Positions 42,935 to 51,353 of a stretch of 64,000 nt of DNA are shown here, piece after piece; the stretch's first letter is position 1; every line of letters begins with the position of its first letter. Location: the NCBI RefSeq assembly GCF_040546765.1, contig NZ_JBEPOK010000001.1, forward strand, positions 2,790,001-2,854,000, given 5' to 3'. This stretch comes from Arthrobacter sp. OAP107. GTDB lineage: Bacteria > Actinomycetota > Actinomycetes > Actinomycetales > Micrococcaceae. The notes beneath the pieces are model-generated. The model made no database searches. It was not told the origin of the DNA and saw only the letters and a list, made by a program, of their open reading frames with translations. Position numbers and translations under genes: made by a program.

Positions 42935-43501
42935 ATGACGGAAGAAGCACCCCAAACGACGGCGGGGGAAAACCGTGAGGTACCGGGATGGACGGGCCGC
43001 TTGTTCGAGGACTTCTCGCCCGGGGACATCTACTACCACCCGTTCGGGAAGACGGTCACCGAGGCCGACAATCAGAACTTCACCCTGATGACGCAGAACG
43101 TGGCAAAGACCCACGTGGACCGGAATTTCGCCAAAGCCACTGAGTTCGGCCTGCCGCTAGTCAACTCCACGTTCACGCTCGCGCTGGTCACAGGCCAATC
43201 GACCATCGATCTGTCCATGAACGTCTTCGCCAACATGGGCTGGGACGAGGTCCGCATGCCCAACCCCGTCTATGAAGGCGACACGATCTATTCACGCTCC
43301 AAGGTCCTCGCCACCCGGGAATCGAAGTCCCGCCCGAACCTCGGTCTGGTGACCGTGGCCACCGAAGGCTTCAACCAGGACAGCAAGATCGTCATCAGCT
43401 ACCGCCGCACCTTCATGGTGTACAGGCAGGGCCATCTGCCCGGCGTCGAATCTGCTCGCCCCGACGAGTCCAGCCTGCCTCTAATCGGGGACGCCCAGTG
43501 A
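42935..43501 (+). CDS. MaoC-family enoyl/mesaconyl-type CoA hydratase
   Basis: A 188-aa hot-dog-fold hydratase. FEDFSPGDIYYHPFGKTVTEAD and NQNFTLMTQNVAKTHVDRNFA contain the hydratase-2-like motif with its catalytic-type Asp and His, and NPVYEGDTIYSRSKV follows. Length equals that of the Rv2499c-type MaoC proteins linked to CitE lyases in itaconate/leucine breakdown. ATG 42935 follows AAGGAGATCGATCC. Its stop overlaps the GTG of the CitE gene (GTGA), so the two are coupled: hydration of an unsaturated branched dicarboxyl-CoA, then cleavage. Confidence 0.9.
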   Translation: MTEEAPQTTAGENREVPGWTGRLFEDFSPGDIYYHPFGKTVTEADNQNFTLMTQNVAKTHVDRNFAKATEFGLPLVNSTFTLALVTGQSTIDLSMNVFANMGWDEVRMPNPVYEGDTIYSRSKVLATRESKSRPNLGLVTVATEGFNQDSKIVISYRRTFMVYRQGHLPGVESARPDESSLPLIGDAQ

Positions 43502-44385
43502 GGGGGCCGACTGGCAGCATCACAACCGATACCAACATGGACAGCACGGACACCGTAGCGGCGGCGGTCACTGCACTATTCGTTCCGGGTGACCGTCCGG
43601 AGCGGTTCGCGAAGGCGGGCGCCGCGGGCGCCGGTGTCGTGATCGTCGATCTGGAAGACGCCGTCGCACCGGCCGCCAAGGCCAGCGCGCTAGCCGCTGT
43701 GCTAGCCGCACTCGCCCCAGGTGAAGACGGCAGGCGTGTGAGCGCGTTGGTGCGTGTGAACCCGATGGGTTCGGACCATTACGACGGCGAGATCACCGCA
43801 CTGCTCGCGGCAGCCGGGGCGCCTGGTACCGGCCTGCTCGGCATCATGGTGCCGAAAGCGGAAGACGCCGGCGCCCTGGGGCAGTTGCGCGCGCAAGTGC
43901 CCCAGCGTCTGGCCTTGGTTCCGCTGATTGAATCGGCAGCCGGTGTGGTGAATGCTGTGGAGCTCGCGAGGGTGCCTGGGGTGACACGGCTGGCCTTCGG
44001 CGCTATCGACTTCGCGCTGGACATCAATGCCAACGGCGGGGACCGGTTCCTGGACCATGCCCGGGCGCAGCTGGTCCTGGCCTCCCGGGTCGCTGGAATC
44101 GCGGCCCCGCTGGACTCGCCATCCACCGAGATCGCTGACAGTGGCAAGGTAGCCGAATCCGCCACGCTCGCCCGAAACTTCGGCTTCGGTGGGAAGCTGT
44201 GCATCCATCCGGCCCAGGTGGCCGTCGTGCGCGGAGCGTTCGCACCGACAAAAACAGAACTTCTGTGGGCGCGTTCGGTGATTGGCGCCGAAGGGGGCGC
44301 CGCGCAGGTGGACGGACAGATGATCGACCGCCCGGTAACGGAGCGGGCCAAACGCATCCTGCAACGGGCAGAAACGCAGCAATAA
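43498..44385 (+). CDS. CitE-like CoA-ester lyase, citramalyl/methylmalyl-CoA lyase type
   Basis: A 295-aa HpcH/HpaI-family lyase: TALFVPGDRPERFAKAGAAG, VVIVDLEDAVAPAAK, IMVPKAEDAG, LVPLIESAAGV (Glu ligand), RLAFGAIDFALDI (Asp ligand), GKLCIHPAQVAVV, AAQVDGQMIDRP. Motif content matches bacterial citramalyl-CoA lyases such as Rv2498c (known) better than citrate lyase beta. GTG 43498 overlaps the MaoC stop. A predicted route is acyl-CoA dehydrogenase, MaoC hydratase, then this lyase, giving acetyl-CoA or propionyl-CoA plus pyruvate or glyoxylate. Confidence 0.9.
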   Translation: MRGPTGSITTDTNMDSTDTVAAAVTALFVPGDRPERFAKAGAAGAGVVIVDLEDAVAPAAKASALAAVLAALAPGEDGRRVSALVRVNPMGSDHYDGEITALLAAAGAPGTGLLGIMVPKAEDAGALGQLRAQVPQRLALVPLIESAAGVVNAVELARVPGVTRLAFGAIDFALDINANGGDRFLDHARAQLVLASRVAGIAAPLDSPSTEIADSGKVAESATLARNFGFGGKLCIHPAQVAVVRGAFAPTKTELLWARSVIGAEGGAAQVDGQMIDRPVTERAKRILQRAETQQ

Positions 44386-44479
44386 ACGGATAGGTCGCCG
44401 GAGGGCAGGAGCGTGATCTCACGGGACCGGAACACCCGGGCTCCACGCAAAAAGCATGTGCAGGAAAAGGAGAGCACAA

Positions 44480-44545
44480 GTGACACGTATTGGCATCAAC
44501 CACCCCGGCGTCGCCAAGGGAGGCCCTAACGGTACCCCCTCTTAA
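44480..44545 (+). pseudogene. Truncated gene start, 21 codons
   Basis: GTG 44480 has a strong AAAAGGAGAGCACAA upstream and encodes MTRIGINHPGVAKGGPNGTP followed by TAA after one more residue. A well-formed ribosome site before so short a frame suggests either the stub of a deleted third enzyme of the MaoC-CitE operon or a leader peptide. No homologue is recognised. Confidence 0.4.
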
Positions 44546-44619
44546 GTGGGTCTCCATCAGGGAGCCCGGGACATGATCGGATGGATGATCGGAGAAATAC
44601 TCCAAAGAGAGGGAAATTC

Positions 44620-45857
44620 ATGCCTGACACATCCGTCGTCCGCGAACGCGAGACGCAGGGACCGGCCAGCGGCCACCGCGGGCACTGGGGTGGCGTCTTC
44701 GCCATGTCGTTTGGCGCCTTCGCGCTGGTCGCCTCCGAGTTCATGCCTGTCAGCCTGCTCACGCCCATGGCCGTCGATCTGCAGGTCTCCGAAGGGATGA
44801 TCGGGCAAGGCATTGCGATCTCCGGCGTGTTCGCCGTCCTGACGAGCTTGTCGATCTCCACACTTGCCGGCAGCATGAACCGCAAGACTCTCCTGCTGGG
44901 CCTGACGGCACTGATGGCCGTTTCCGGCGCCCTGGTCGCCCTGTCACCGGGCTATCTGCTATTCATGGTCGGCCGGGCACTCATCGGCGTGGTCATCGGC
45001 GGCTTCTGGTCCATGTCGGCAGCCACTGCCATGCGCCTGGTGCCGGCCACCCGGCTATCCCGCGCCCTCGCGATCTTCAACGGCGGTAACGCCCTCGCCA
45101 CGGTGCTGGCAGCGCCCCTTGGCAGCTATCTGGGCGCCATCATGGGATGGCGCGGAGCGTTCTTCTGCCTGGTGCCGGTTGCCATGATCGTCCTGGTTTG
45201 GCAATGGATCAGCTTGCCTTCCCTGAAGGTTTCCCGGCGTTCGACGACGGTCCGCGATATTTTCACGATCTTTTCGGCATTTAATAACCGGTCCATCGCC
45301 TGGGGCATGCCGGCCTGCGGCGCCTTCTTCATGGGCCAGTTCATCCTCTTCACCTATATCCGCCCGTTCCTGGAGACCGTGACCCGGATCGACGTGACGG
45401 CGATTTCCCTCGTTCTACTCGTGCTCGGAGTGACAGGCTTTGCCGGCACCATCCTGATCGGCCGCTTCCTCGGACCGAACTTGTACCGGACACTCATTAT
45501 CATCCCTGCCCTGATGGCGCTCATCGCGGCGGCCCTGATCCCCTTCGGTGCCTGGATCGCCGCCGTCGTTGTGCTCCTGGGCGTGTGGGGACTGCTGGGG
45601 ACCTCAGCACCCGTCGGCTGGTGGAGCTGGATCGCCAAAGCCATGCCCCACAATGCCGAACAGGGCGGCGGTCTGATGGTGGCCGTGGTCCAGACATGCA
45701 TCGCCTCGGTTCCACCCTGGGCGGCCTCCTGTTCGACTCCATCGGCTACCGCGGCACCTTCGCGGCGAGTGTGGTGGTGCTGCTGCTGGCCTCCGTCTTG
45801 GCCCTTGTGACCGCCCGAATCACCCGACAGGAGGCGGCCCGGCCGGCCGCTTCCTGA
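44620..45857 (+). pseudogene. MFS transporter (NepI/AraJ-like), frameshifted near its C-terminus
   Basis: A 12-helix exporter: ASEFMPVSLLTPMAVDLQV, GQGIAISGVFAVLTSLSIS, GRALIGVVIGGFWSMSAATA, GWWSWIAKAMPHNAEQGGG. After about 45700 the frame turns cysteine/tryptophan-rich and stops at 45810. The expected last helix (LGSTLGGLLFDSIGYRGTFA, ending AARPAAS) continues in the +1 frame to 45857. Loss of one base near GCATCGCCTCGGT explains it (family sequence expects GCC-CTC-GGT). It is an inactivating mutation or a sequencing error. ATG 44620 follows AGAGGGAAATTC. Confidence 0.8.
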
Positions 45858-46287
45858 AGACGATTCCGTTGCGTCCCGGGATCCCTTGAAGTCGCCATCC
45901 GTCGGAAGACGCCAGCCGTCCCGGGAGTTCCTCGAGACGTTGCCTCCGACGCTGGCCGATGACAACGTGCGTTACTGCGCGAGCAGCTGACTTAAGCAGA
46001 GCGTGACGCCAAGCGCGCCTGTTGCGGAGTGGCCCGGGGCCGCCGTAATTTGGGGGCTGTCGACTCCACCACATGAAAAAGGCCCCTGTCCTCAGCGAAG
46101 GGGGCGGTTCGCCTCAGCCTGTTTCATCGGCGGTCGGGCTGGTGTGTGTCCGATTTGCGTTCGTCGCAGGCACGCCAGCGCAGCCACTCTGGCGTCCGGG
46201 ACACCAGAAGGCGGCCCCGCTCTCCCCTATCCCCAGGGCGAGAGCGGGGGCGCCTCTGGGCACAGGAGCGGCCTAGCCCCAATGCTA
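45858..46287. other. Intergenic region with ALDH terminator
   Basis: No supported gene lies between the MFS C-terminus and the convergent aldehyde dehydrogenase. It contains the hairpin at 46215-46249 and a further weak GC-rich hairpin near 46078-46113. Confidence 0.35.
46215..46249 (-). terminator. Hairpin after the aldehyde dehydrogenase
   Basis: CCCCGCTCTC (46215-46224) and GAGAGCGGGG (46240-46249) pair over 10 bp with a 15-base loop, about 40 bp beyond the ALDH stop on the minus strand. There is no clear T-run. Confidence 0.55.
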
Positions 46288-47787
46288 TTAGTCGCTGTAA
46301 GGCAGGACACGTTCTGTCGAAAGATCCCAAACCACGGCCTTCTGGCGTGTGTACATGGCCACCGAATCGAAACCGTTCTCCTTGCCGAATCCGCTCTGTT
46401 TCATCCCCCCGAACGGCACCGTCGGGTGAAACGAACGGTAGGTGTTGATCCAAACCGTTCCTGCGACAAGATTCTTAGAAAGGTACTGGATCGCACCAGC
46501 GTCATTACTCCACACCTGGGCGCTCAGACCGAATGGCGAGTTGTTCGCACGCGAGAGTGCTTCGTCCAAGCTGGCATACGACATTACACTGGCGACCGGC
46601 CCGAAAAACTCCTCGGTCGCTGCCGGATTATCGTCAACGACCTCACCCAGAACAGTCGGCTGATAGAACGCGCCGTCTCTGAGTTCCCCATCTTCGGCAG
46701 GCGCACCACCTGCCAAAAGGGTCGCTCCGTTCTCGACCGATCGCCGCACCAGGTCATCGACTCTGCTCCGATGCTGGCGGCTAATAAGCGTGCCCATTTG
46801 GGAAGACTCCCGCTCCGGAAGCCCGACACGCACGATCTTCGCGCGGGCTGCAAGTTCTTCACGAACACGGCCATAGATTGACTCATGCACGAGGATACGA
46901 GATCCAGCCACGCAACTCTGACCGCTTTTGGCGAAGTTCGAGTGAAGCACCGACGGGATCGCATAGTCCAAATCGGCATCAGGTAAGAGGATGGCCGGGC
47001 TCTTTCCTCCCAGTTCCAGAACCGTTGGCACGATGTTAGTGGCCGACTGGGTTAGCACCGCCCGACCAGAAACTGGGCCACCGGTGAAGGCGACCATACC
47101 GATGTTCGGGTGCTGACTTAGTAGCGGTCCCACGATTGCTCCGCGACCCGTGACGACATTGATGACCCCGCGGGGGAACCCCGCCTCGAGCGCGAGTTCC
47201 ACCAGCCTATAGTTGAGCAGAGGCGCGATTTCCGGCGCCTTAATGACGATGCAGTTGCCTGCAGCCAGCGCAGGCCCCGCCTTCATCGCGACAAAATTGG
47301 CGTTTCCGTTGTAGGGGCTGATTCCTGCTACGACCCCAAATGGCTCGCGCAGCTCATACGAGAGCCGTTCTGGCAACTGGGCGAAGGATCGGCCCTCGAT
47401 CTTGTCGGCAATGCCGGCGTAATACCTGAGGGTCCGTTCACACGATCCCAGCTCGGCCAGCACTTCTCGACGCAGATGCCCAACGTCGGCCACCTCGATG
47501 TCGGCCAGCTCCTCGCGATGTTCCACTATGCGATCCGCCCACGCCGACAACAGCTTCGCGCGCACATCAGGAGCAGTGTGCCGCCAGGACGACTCGTAGG
47601 TCTGCTGAGCGCCTTGGATGATCCAGTCAAGCTGCTCTGCGGTCACCTCGTGCAACTGGGCGATCTGCCTGCCGGTCGAGGGATTCTCAATCGGCATGAC
47701 GTATCCGCCTTCCGGAGTGACTACTCCCTCAGCTGAAATGTACCCGACGTTCCGCCGAACACCGATCACGTTGCCTGTCATGCGCAT
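46288..47787 (-). CDS. NAD(P)-dependent aldehyde dehydrogenase
   Basis: A 499-aa ALDH. GISPYNGNANFVAMKAGPAL holds the PWN-like cofactor segment, here PYN. FTGGPVSGRAVL, the general base in LELGGKSPAIL, the nucleophile in KSGQSCVAGSR, and EEFFGPVASVMSY complete the active site. ATG 47787 follows AGAGAGCGGGTT, with a second ATG two codons in. It stands alone on the minus strand, opposite and divergent to the SDR and MHS genes at 48.3-50.4 kb, with which it may form an alcohol-to-acid route. Confidence 0.9.
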   Translation of the reverse strand: MRMTGNVIGVRRNVGYISAEGVVTPEGGYVMPIENPSTGRQIAQLHEVTAEQLDWIIQGAQQTYESSWRHTAPDVRAKLLSAWADRIVEHREELADIEVADVGHLRREVLAELGSCERTLRYYAGIADKIEGRSFAQLPERLSYELREPFGVVAGISPYNGNANFVAMKAGPALAAGNCIVIKAPEIAPLLNYRLVELALEAGFPRGVINVVTGRGAIVGPLLSQHPNIGMVAFTGGPVSGRAVLTQSATNIVPTVLELGGKSPAILLPDADLDYAIPSVLHSNFAKSGQSCVAGSRILVHESIYGRVREELAARAKIVRVGLPERESSQMGTLISRQHRSRVDDLVRRSVENGATLLAGGAPAEDGELRDGAFYQPTVLGEVVDDNPAATEEFFGPVASVMSYASLDEALSRANNSPFGLSAQVWSNDAGAIQYLSKNLVAGTVWINTYRSFHPTVPFGGMKQSGFGKENGFDSVAMYTRQKAVVWDLSTERVLPYSD

Positions 47788-48273
47788 AACCCGCTCTCTC
47801 TAAAACCAGCCAAGCAGTTCGGCCGTTCCTTTATCGCTTAATTCTCTTTCGCCAACAACGCATGACGACTTATATGCGCATCTCACTGCGGACACCCTTT
47901 CAGCGTCCGCGCTTGCTTGCACGTCCCGCCTTCAGCGCCCGGGTCAGCCATCAGAATCCGCCCTTAGGCGTATTACTCATACTGACCAGCGATGCTGTCA
48001 GTTGACCAATGACATTCAGTGATAGAGGCATCAACCAGTCACATACGAATTCGGCTGCGCAGTGCCAGGACGATAACAAAGGGCTCTTAGGGCAAAAATG
48101 CGCACATGCACGTCAGTAATAACCCCATCACGAGAAAACATTTGCCATTCATTCTCATAACATCACACGATGGGCTTGCTCCCTGTGATCCTAGTCACCG
48201 GGAAAGCGGTGAACACCTAGCTACCAATAAGAATCCAACGGCAGAATGCACCCCTGCCGAAGAAAGAGGCTTC
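47788..48273. promoter_or_regulatory. Divergent promoter region, ALDH / SDR-MHS
   Basis: About 485 bases without a supported gene, and less GC-rich than its neighbours between 47990 and 48180. Promoters for both directions must lie here. Short near-repeats ATTCATTCTCATAA and CCATTCATTC were noted but no clear palindrome. Confidence 0.35.
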
Positions 48274-49050
48274 ATGTCGACGACGACGTCAGCAACCCGG
48301 TTCGAAAACAAAATTGCGTTCGTGACAGGCGCAGGCAAGGGAATCGGCCGCGCAACCGCAATCGCGTTCGCGCAGGAGGGAGCACGACTCGCCCTCGCGG
48401 ATTTCGACGACGAGGCCAACAGCCAGACGGCCAAAATCATCCGAAACGCAGGCGGGGAAGCCATCACAATACACGTCGATGTGACGTCGGAAGACGACGT
48501 TCGCTCGGCCATCGACGAAACCATGAGCGAATTCGGAAGGCTCGATGTCGCCTTTAACAATGTAGGCAGGATCCAAAGGCCCATCCCACTGGCGGAATCG
48601 ACCGTCGACGAGTGGCGGCTGATCATGGACACGAACGCGCTCGGAGTGTTCCTCGGCATGAAATACCAAATCCCGGCGCTCCTAAAGAGCGGCGGCGGTG
48701 CCATCGTAAACACCGCCTCGGGTGCGGGGCTGCGTGGACGGAGGGGACTTGCCATTTATACGGCGGCGAAACACGCAGTTGCAGGGCTAACTCGGGCAGC
48801 CAGTCTCGACTACGCGCGCCAGGGTATCCGTGTAAATGCAGTAGCCCCCGGTCCGGTCGATACGGAACTGGCCCACGTGGTCACCGGTGGCAGCCAGGAC
48901 GGCATAGCGGCTATGGAGTCCACACAACCGATCGGACGCCTCGGCAGGCCTGAGGAGATTGCTTCGGCAGTCCTTTGGCTCGCATCACCGCAGGCCGGCT
49001 ACACCTTGGGAACCGTGGTGCCTGTTGACGGTGGACGCACGGCCGAGTAG
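48274..49050 (+). CDS. Short-chain dehydrogenase/reductase
   Basis: A 258-aa classical SDR: TGAGKGIGRATA, ADFDD after strand 2 favouring NAD, VAFNNVG, IVNTASGAG with the catalytic serine, YTAAK pair, APGPVDTELAHVVTGGSQDG, and GYTLGTVVPVDGGRTAE at the end. ATG 48274 follows AGAAAGAGGCTTC. It shares several rare features with the SDR at 21034 and may be a paralogue acting on a related alcohol. It leads a two-gene unit with the MHS transporter 54 bp later. Confidence 0.9.
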   Translation: MSTTTSATRFENKIAFVTGAGKGIGRATAIAFAQEGARLALADFDDEANSQTAKIIRNAGGEAITIHVDVTSEDDVRSAIDETMSEFGRLDVAFNNVGRIQRPIPLAESTVDEWRLIMDTNALGVFLGMKYQIPALLKSGGGAIVNTASGAGLRGRRGLAIYTAAKHAVAGLTRAASLDYARQGIRVNAVAPGPVDTELAHVVTGGSQDGIAAMESTQPIGRLGRPEEIASAVLWLASPQAGYTLGTVVPVDGGRTAE

Positions 49051-49104
49051 TGGGCCTGGATACAACTGCCAACCCATTTCCACCACCTCAGCAAAGGAGC
49101 TAAC

Positions 49105-50445
49105 GTGGCCAGCACAAATTCAATGACCGCAACGTCCAAATCGGCGGGGGGCACTCAGCTAGAGAAGTCTCGCGCGCGTCGCGCTGCCGCATCGGCTCTG
49201 GTAGGTGGTGCTCTCGAATATTACGACTTCTTCCTTTACTCTCTGGCTGCGGCTATCGTCTTCCCCACGTTGATGTTCCCGAGCGGCACCAGCGCCGCTA
49301 CTGGGATCTTGCTTTCTCTCGGCACACTCGGCGTTGGGTACGTGGCCCGCCCCGCGGGCGCCGTAGTCTTCTCGCATTTTGGCGACAAGTTCGGCCGTAA
49401 GCGCATCCTGGTTTTGACGATCGTACTGATGGGGCTGTCGACATTTGTTATTGGCTTCCTTCCTACGTATGAACAGGTTGGATTTTTGGCGCCAACCCTT
49501 CTAGTAGTCATGAGACTTTTACAGGGATTGTCTGCAGGCGCAGAAACGACCGGGGCCAGTACGCTTACGCTGGAGTCCGCCCCGCACGGCAGGAGGGCGT
49601 TCTACACATCATTTACACAGTCAGGAAATTCCCTCGGCTTTGTACTCGCGAACGTCGCATTCCTACCAATTGCGGCCCTCCCCCATGATCTCCTGTTCTC
49701 CTGGGGATGGCGCATCCCCTTCTTCGCCAGCGCCATTGTCGTGGCCGTCGCTTTGATTATGCGATCGAAGCTCGAGGAGGCGGTCATCTTCATCAAGGAG
49801 GTCGTAGAGGAGCACAAGGAGATCAAGATCCCACTCTTCACCGCTCTCCGCCGCTATCCGTGGGGCATTATCAAAGTCCTTCTGCTTACGACGAGCGCCT
49901 CAATCGGTACCATGCTCTTCACGTTTGGACTGGCCTTTGCGACTCGGCCTGAGTTCGGGATCGAGATTTCGTATACCACCATGATCTGGGCCTCCATCGC
50001 CGGATATGGAATTAATGCGATTGCTCAACCCTTTTGGGGGCTTTTTTCGGACCGCATCGGTCGCCGTCCGGTGATCATATTCGGCGCTATTACTTCTGCA
50101 GTAATGACATTCGCTTATTTCGCCGCCATCGTTGCACACAACATTCCAATGATATTCGTGTCAATCATTTGTGCTTTCTCCATCTTCTACGCAGCAGTGA
50201 ATGCCGTAAGTCAAACGTTCGCTGGTGAGCTGTTCGACGTCCGTGTTCGATACTCTGCGTCAGCAGTGGGCTTCAACGCAGGCATCGTGGTGGTCGGCTT
50301 TGTGCCAGCCATTGCCACGGCCTTCGTCACCAGGGACAACTGGATAGCAGCGCCAATCATCGTCGCGATCACATGCATTGCCGCAGCCCTTGCGGCCCTG
50401 TTCTCGAAGGAAACGAGCAAGGTACGACTTGAAGATCTTGGATAA
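49105..50445 (+). CDS. MHS-family metabolite:H+ symporter (MFS)
   Basis: A 446-aa transporter. GGALEYYDFFLYSLAAAIVFP is the helix 1 E-Y-Y-D-F signature, SHFGDKFGRKRIL the loop 2-3 motif, and RLLQGLSAGAETTGASTLT helix 4. A long acidic-basic loop (EEAVIFIKEVVEEHKEIKI) connects helices 6 and 7. GTG 49105 follows AAAGGAGCTAAC. It is likely co-transcribed with the SDR and imports a carboxylate or similar small molecule. A strong terminator follows. Confidence 0.9.
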   Translation: MASTNSMTATSKSAGGTQLEKSRARRAAASALVGGALEYYDFFLYSLAAAIVFPTLMFPSGTSAATGILLSLGTLGVGYVARPAGAVVFSHFGDKFGRKRILVLTIVLMGLSTFVIGFLPTYEQVGFLAPTLLVVMRLLQGLSAGAETTGASTLTLESAPHGRRAFYTSFTQSGNSLGFVLANVAFLPIAALPHDLLFSWGWRIPFFASAIVVAVALIMRSKLEEAVIFIKEVVEEHKEIKIPLFTALRRYPWGIIKVLLLTTSASIGTMLFTFGLAFATRPEFGIEISYTTMIWASIAGYGINAIAQPFWGLFSDRIGRRPVIIFGAITSAVMTFAYFAAIVAHNIPMIFVSIICAFSIFYAAVNAVSQTFAGELFDVRVRYSASAVGFNAGIVVVGFVPAIATAFVTRDNWIAAPIIVAITCIAAALAALFSKETSKVRLEDLG

Positions 50446-50523
50446 GTCCATGCCTCATTGAGCCGAAATTGCTTTCACATTGATTTTGAAAAATGCAAGC
50501 TTCCAAAAAGGCTGTGTTCCAGG

Positions 50524-50565
50524 AGGTGCGGCGAAGATCGAATTTCGCCGCACCTTTCGGTTTTT
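50524..50565 (+). terminator. Rho-independent terminator after the MHS gene
   Basis: AGGTGCGGCGAA (50524-50535), 8-base loop, TTCGCCGCACCT (50544-50555), then TTCGGTTTTT. A perfect 12-bp stem with a T-run. Confidence 0.85.
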
Positions 50566-50901
50566 CACGTGAGCTGTTGCCCGTCGTCGGTTTCCGGCGG
50601 CAATCGCACATGTCCGGCAAGCCCCTCGAGAAGAAGGCGTTGGCGCCACTAAGGCGGCGTGTGGGGCCATGGGCGCAGTTCTGCGCGGACCTGGCGGACT
50701 AGGCCCGAGTGCTTCAACGGAAAGTCGAAGCCAACTGCGGGACGAATGCATTAGTCGAGCTATAGCGGGTGGCAGAGAACTCTGATGGCGGAGCGCACAA
50801 CGGTTTCTCCGCAAAGCTGCTATAGGCGGCGTAGGCCAGTGCGGCCATTCACACAGGCCGGGAATTTACATCCCTAGTTTCGATTCGCAGGACACTCGCG
50901 G

Positions 50902-50932
50902 AAGGCACCGAGGACGTTGCCGTCGGTGCCTT
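50902..50932. terminator. Second hairpin downstream
   Basis: AAGGCACCGA (50902-50911), 11-base loop, TCGGTGCCTT (50923-50932) followed by ATTAGG. A possible terminator of a lost gene. The 50566-50901 stretch shows no gene. Confidence 0.5.
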
Positions 50933-50989
50933 ATTAGGTCCCAACGAAAAAGTGCGTCTCCCGCTGAGCATGGGAGCCAACGCCAGAGA

Positions 50990-51190
50990 GAGGACAGCAA
51001 ATGCCCGCGGTGACGCTGGCCTCCAGCCCAGAGGGGACAGACCTCGCTTGGCGTCGCACCGCTATGTCCCGGGTTGTTGCGTCGGCACCGCGTCTCTGGT
51101 GTTGTCCACACGGCCTGGGTCACAAGGCACCCGTCCCCAGCGCTACCGCGCATCCAGCATCTGGCGTGGCGCAGAGACTGCAGCCCCGAA
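50990..51190 (+). pseudogene. DUF202-type membrane protein remnant
   Basis: GDAGLQPRGDR in one frame and TDLAWRRTAMSRVVASA in the next together recreate the G-L-Q-P-E-R-T-D-L-A-W-R-R-T start of DUF202 small membrane proteins. An extra base in CCCAGAGGGGACAG separates them. The downstream membrane part is not recognisable. Fragmentary, so family assignment rests on about 25 residues. Confidence 0.5.
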
Positions 51191-51353
51191 TTAACGGGAT
51201 AGCAGGGAGATATAGACCTATCACAAATGGGTATTGGTGAGGCCGATCCATAACAGACAGTATGGAATACATCATCTTCGATGCCTAGCTGGCCCCTTCT
51301 TTACGCCACACTCCCCAAGGCACTGACACGAGCACCGCGCGAAAGATAAAGAG

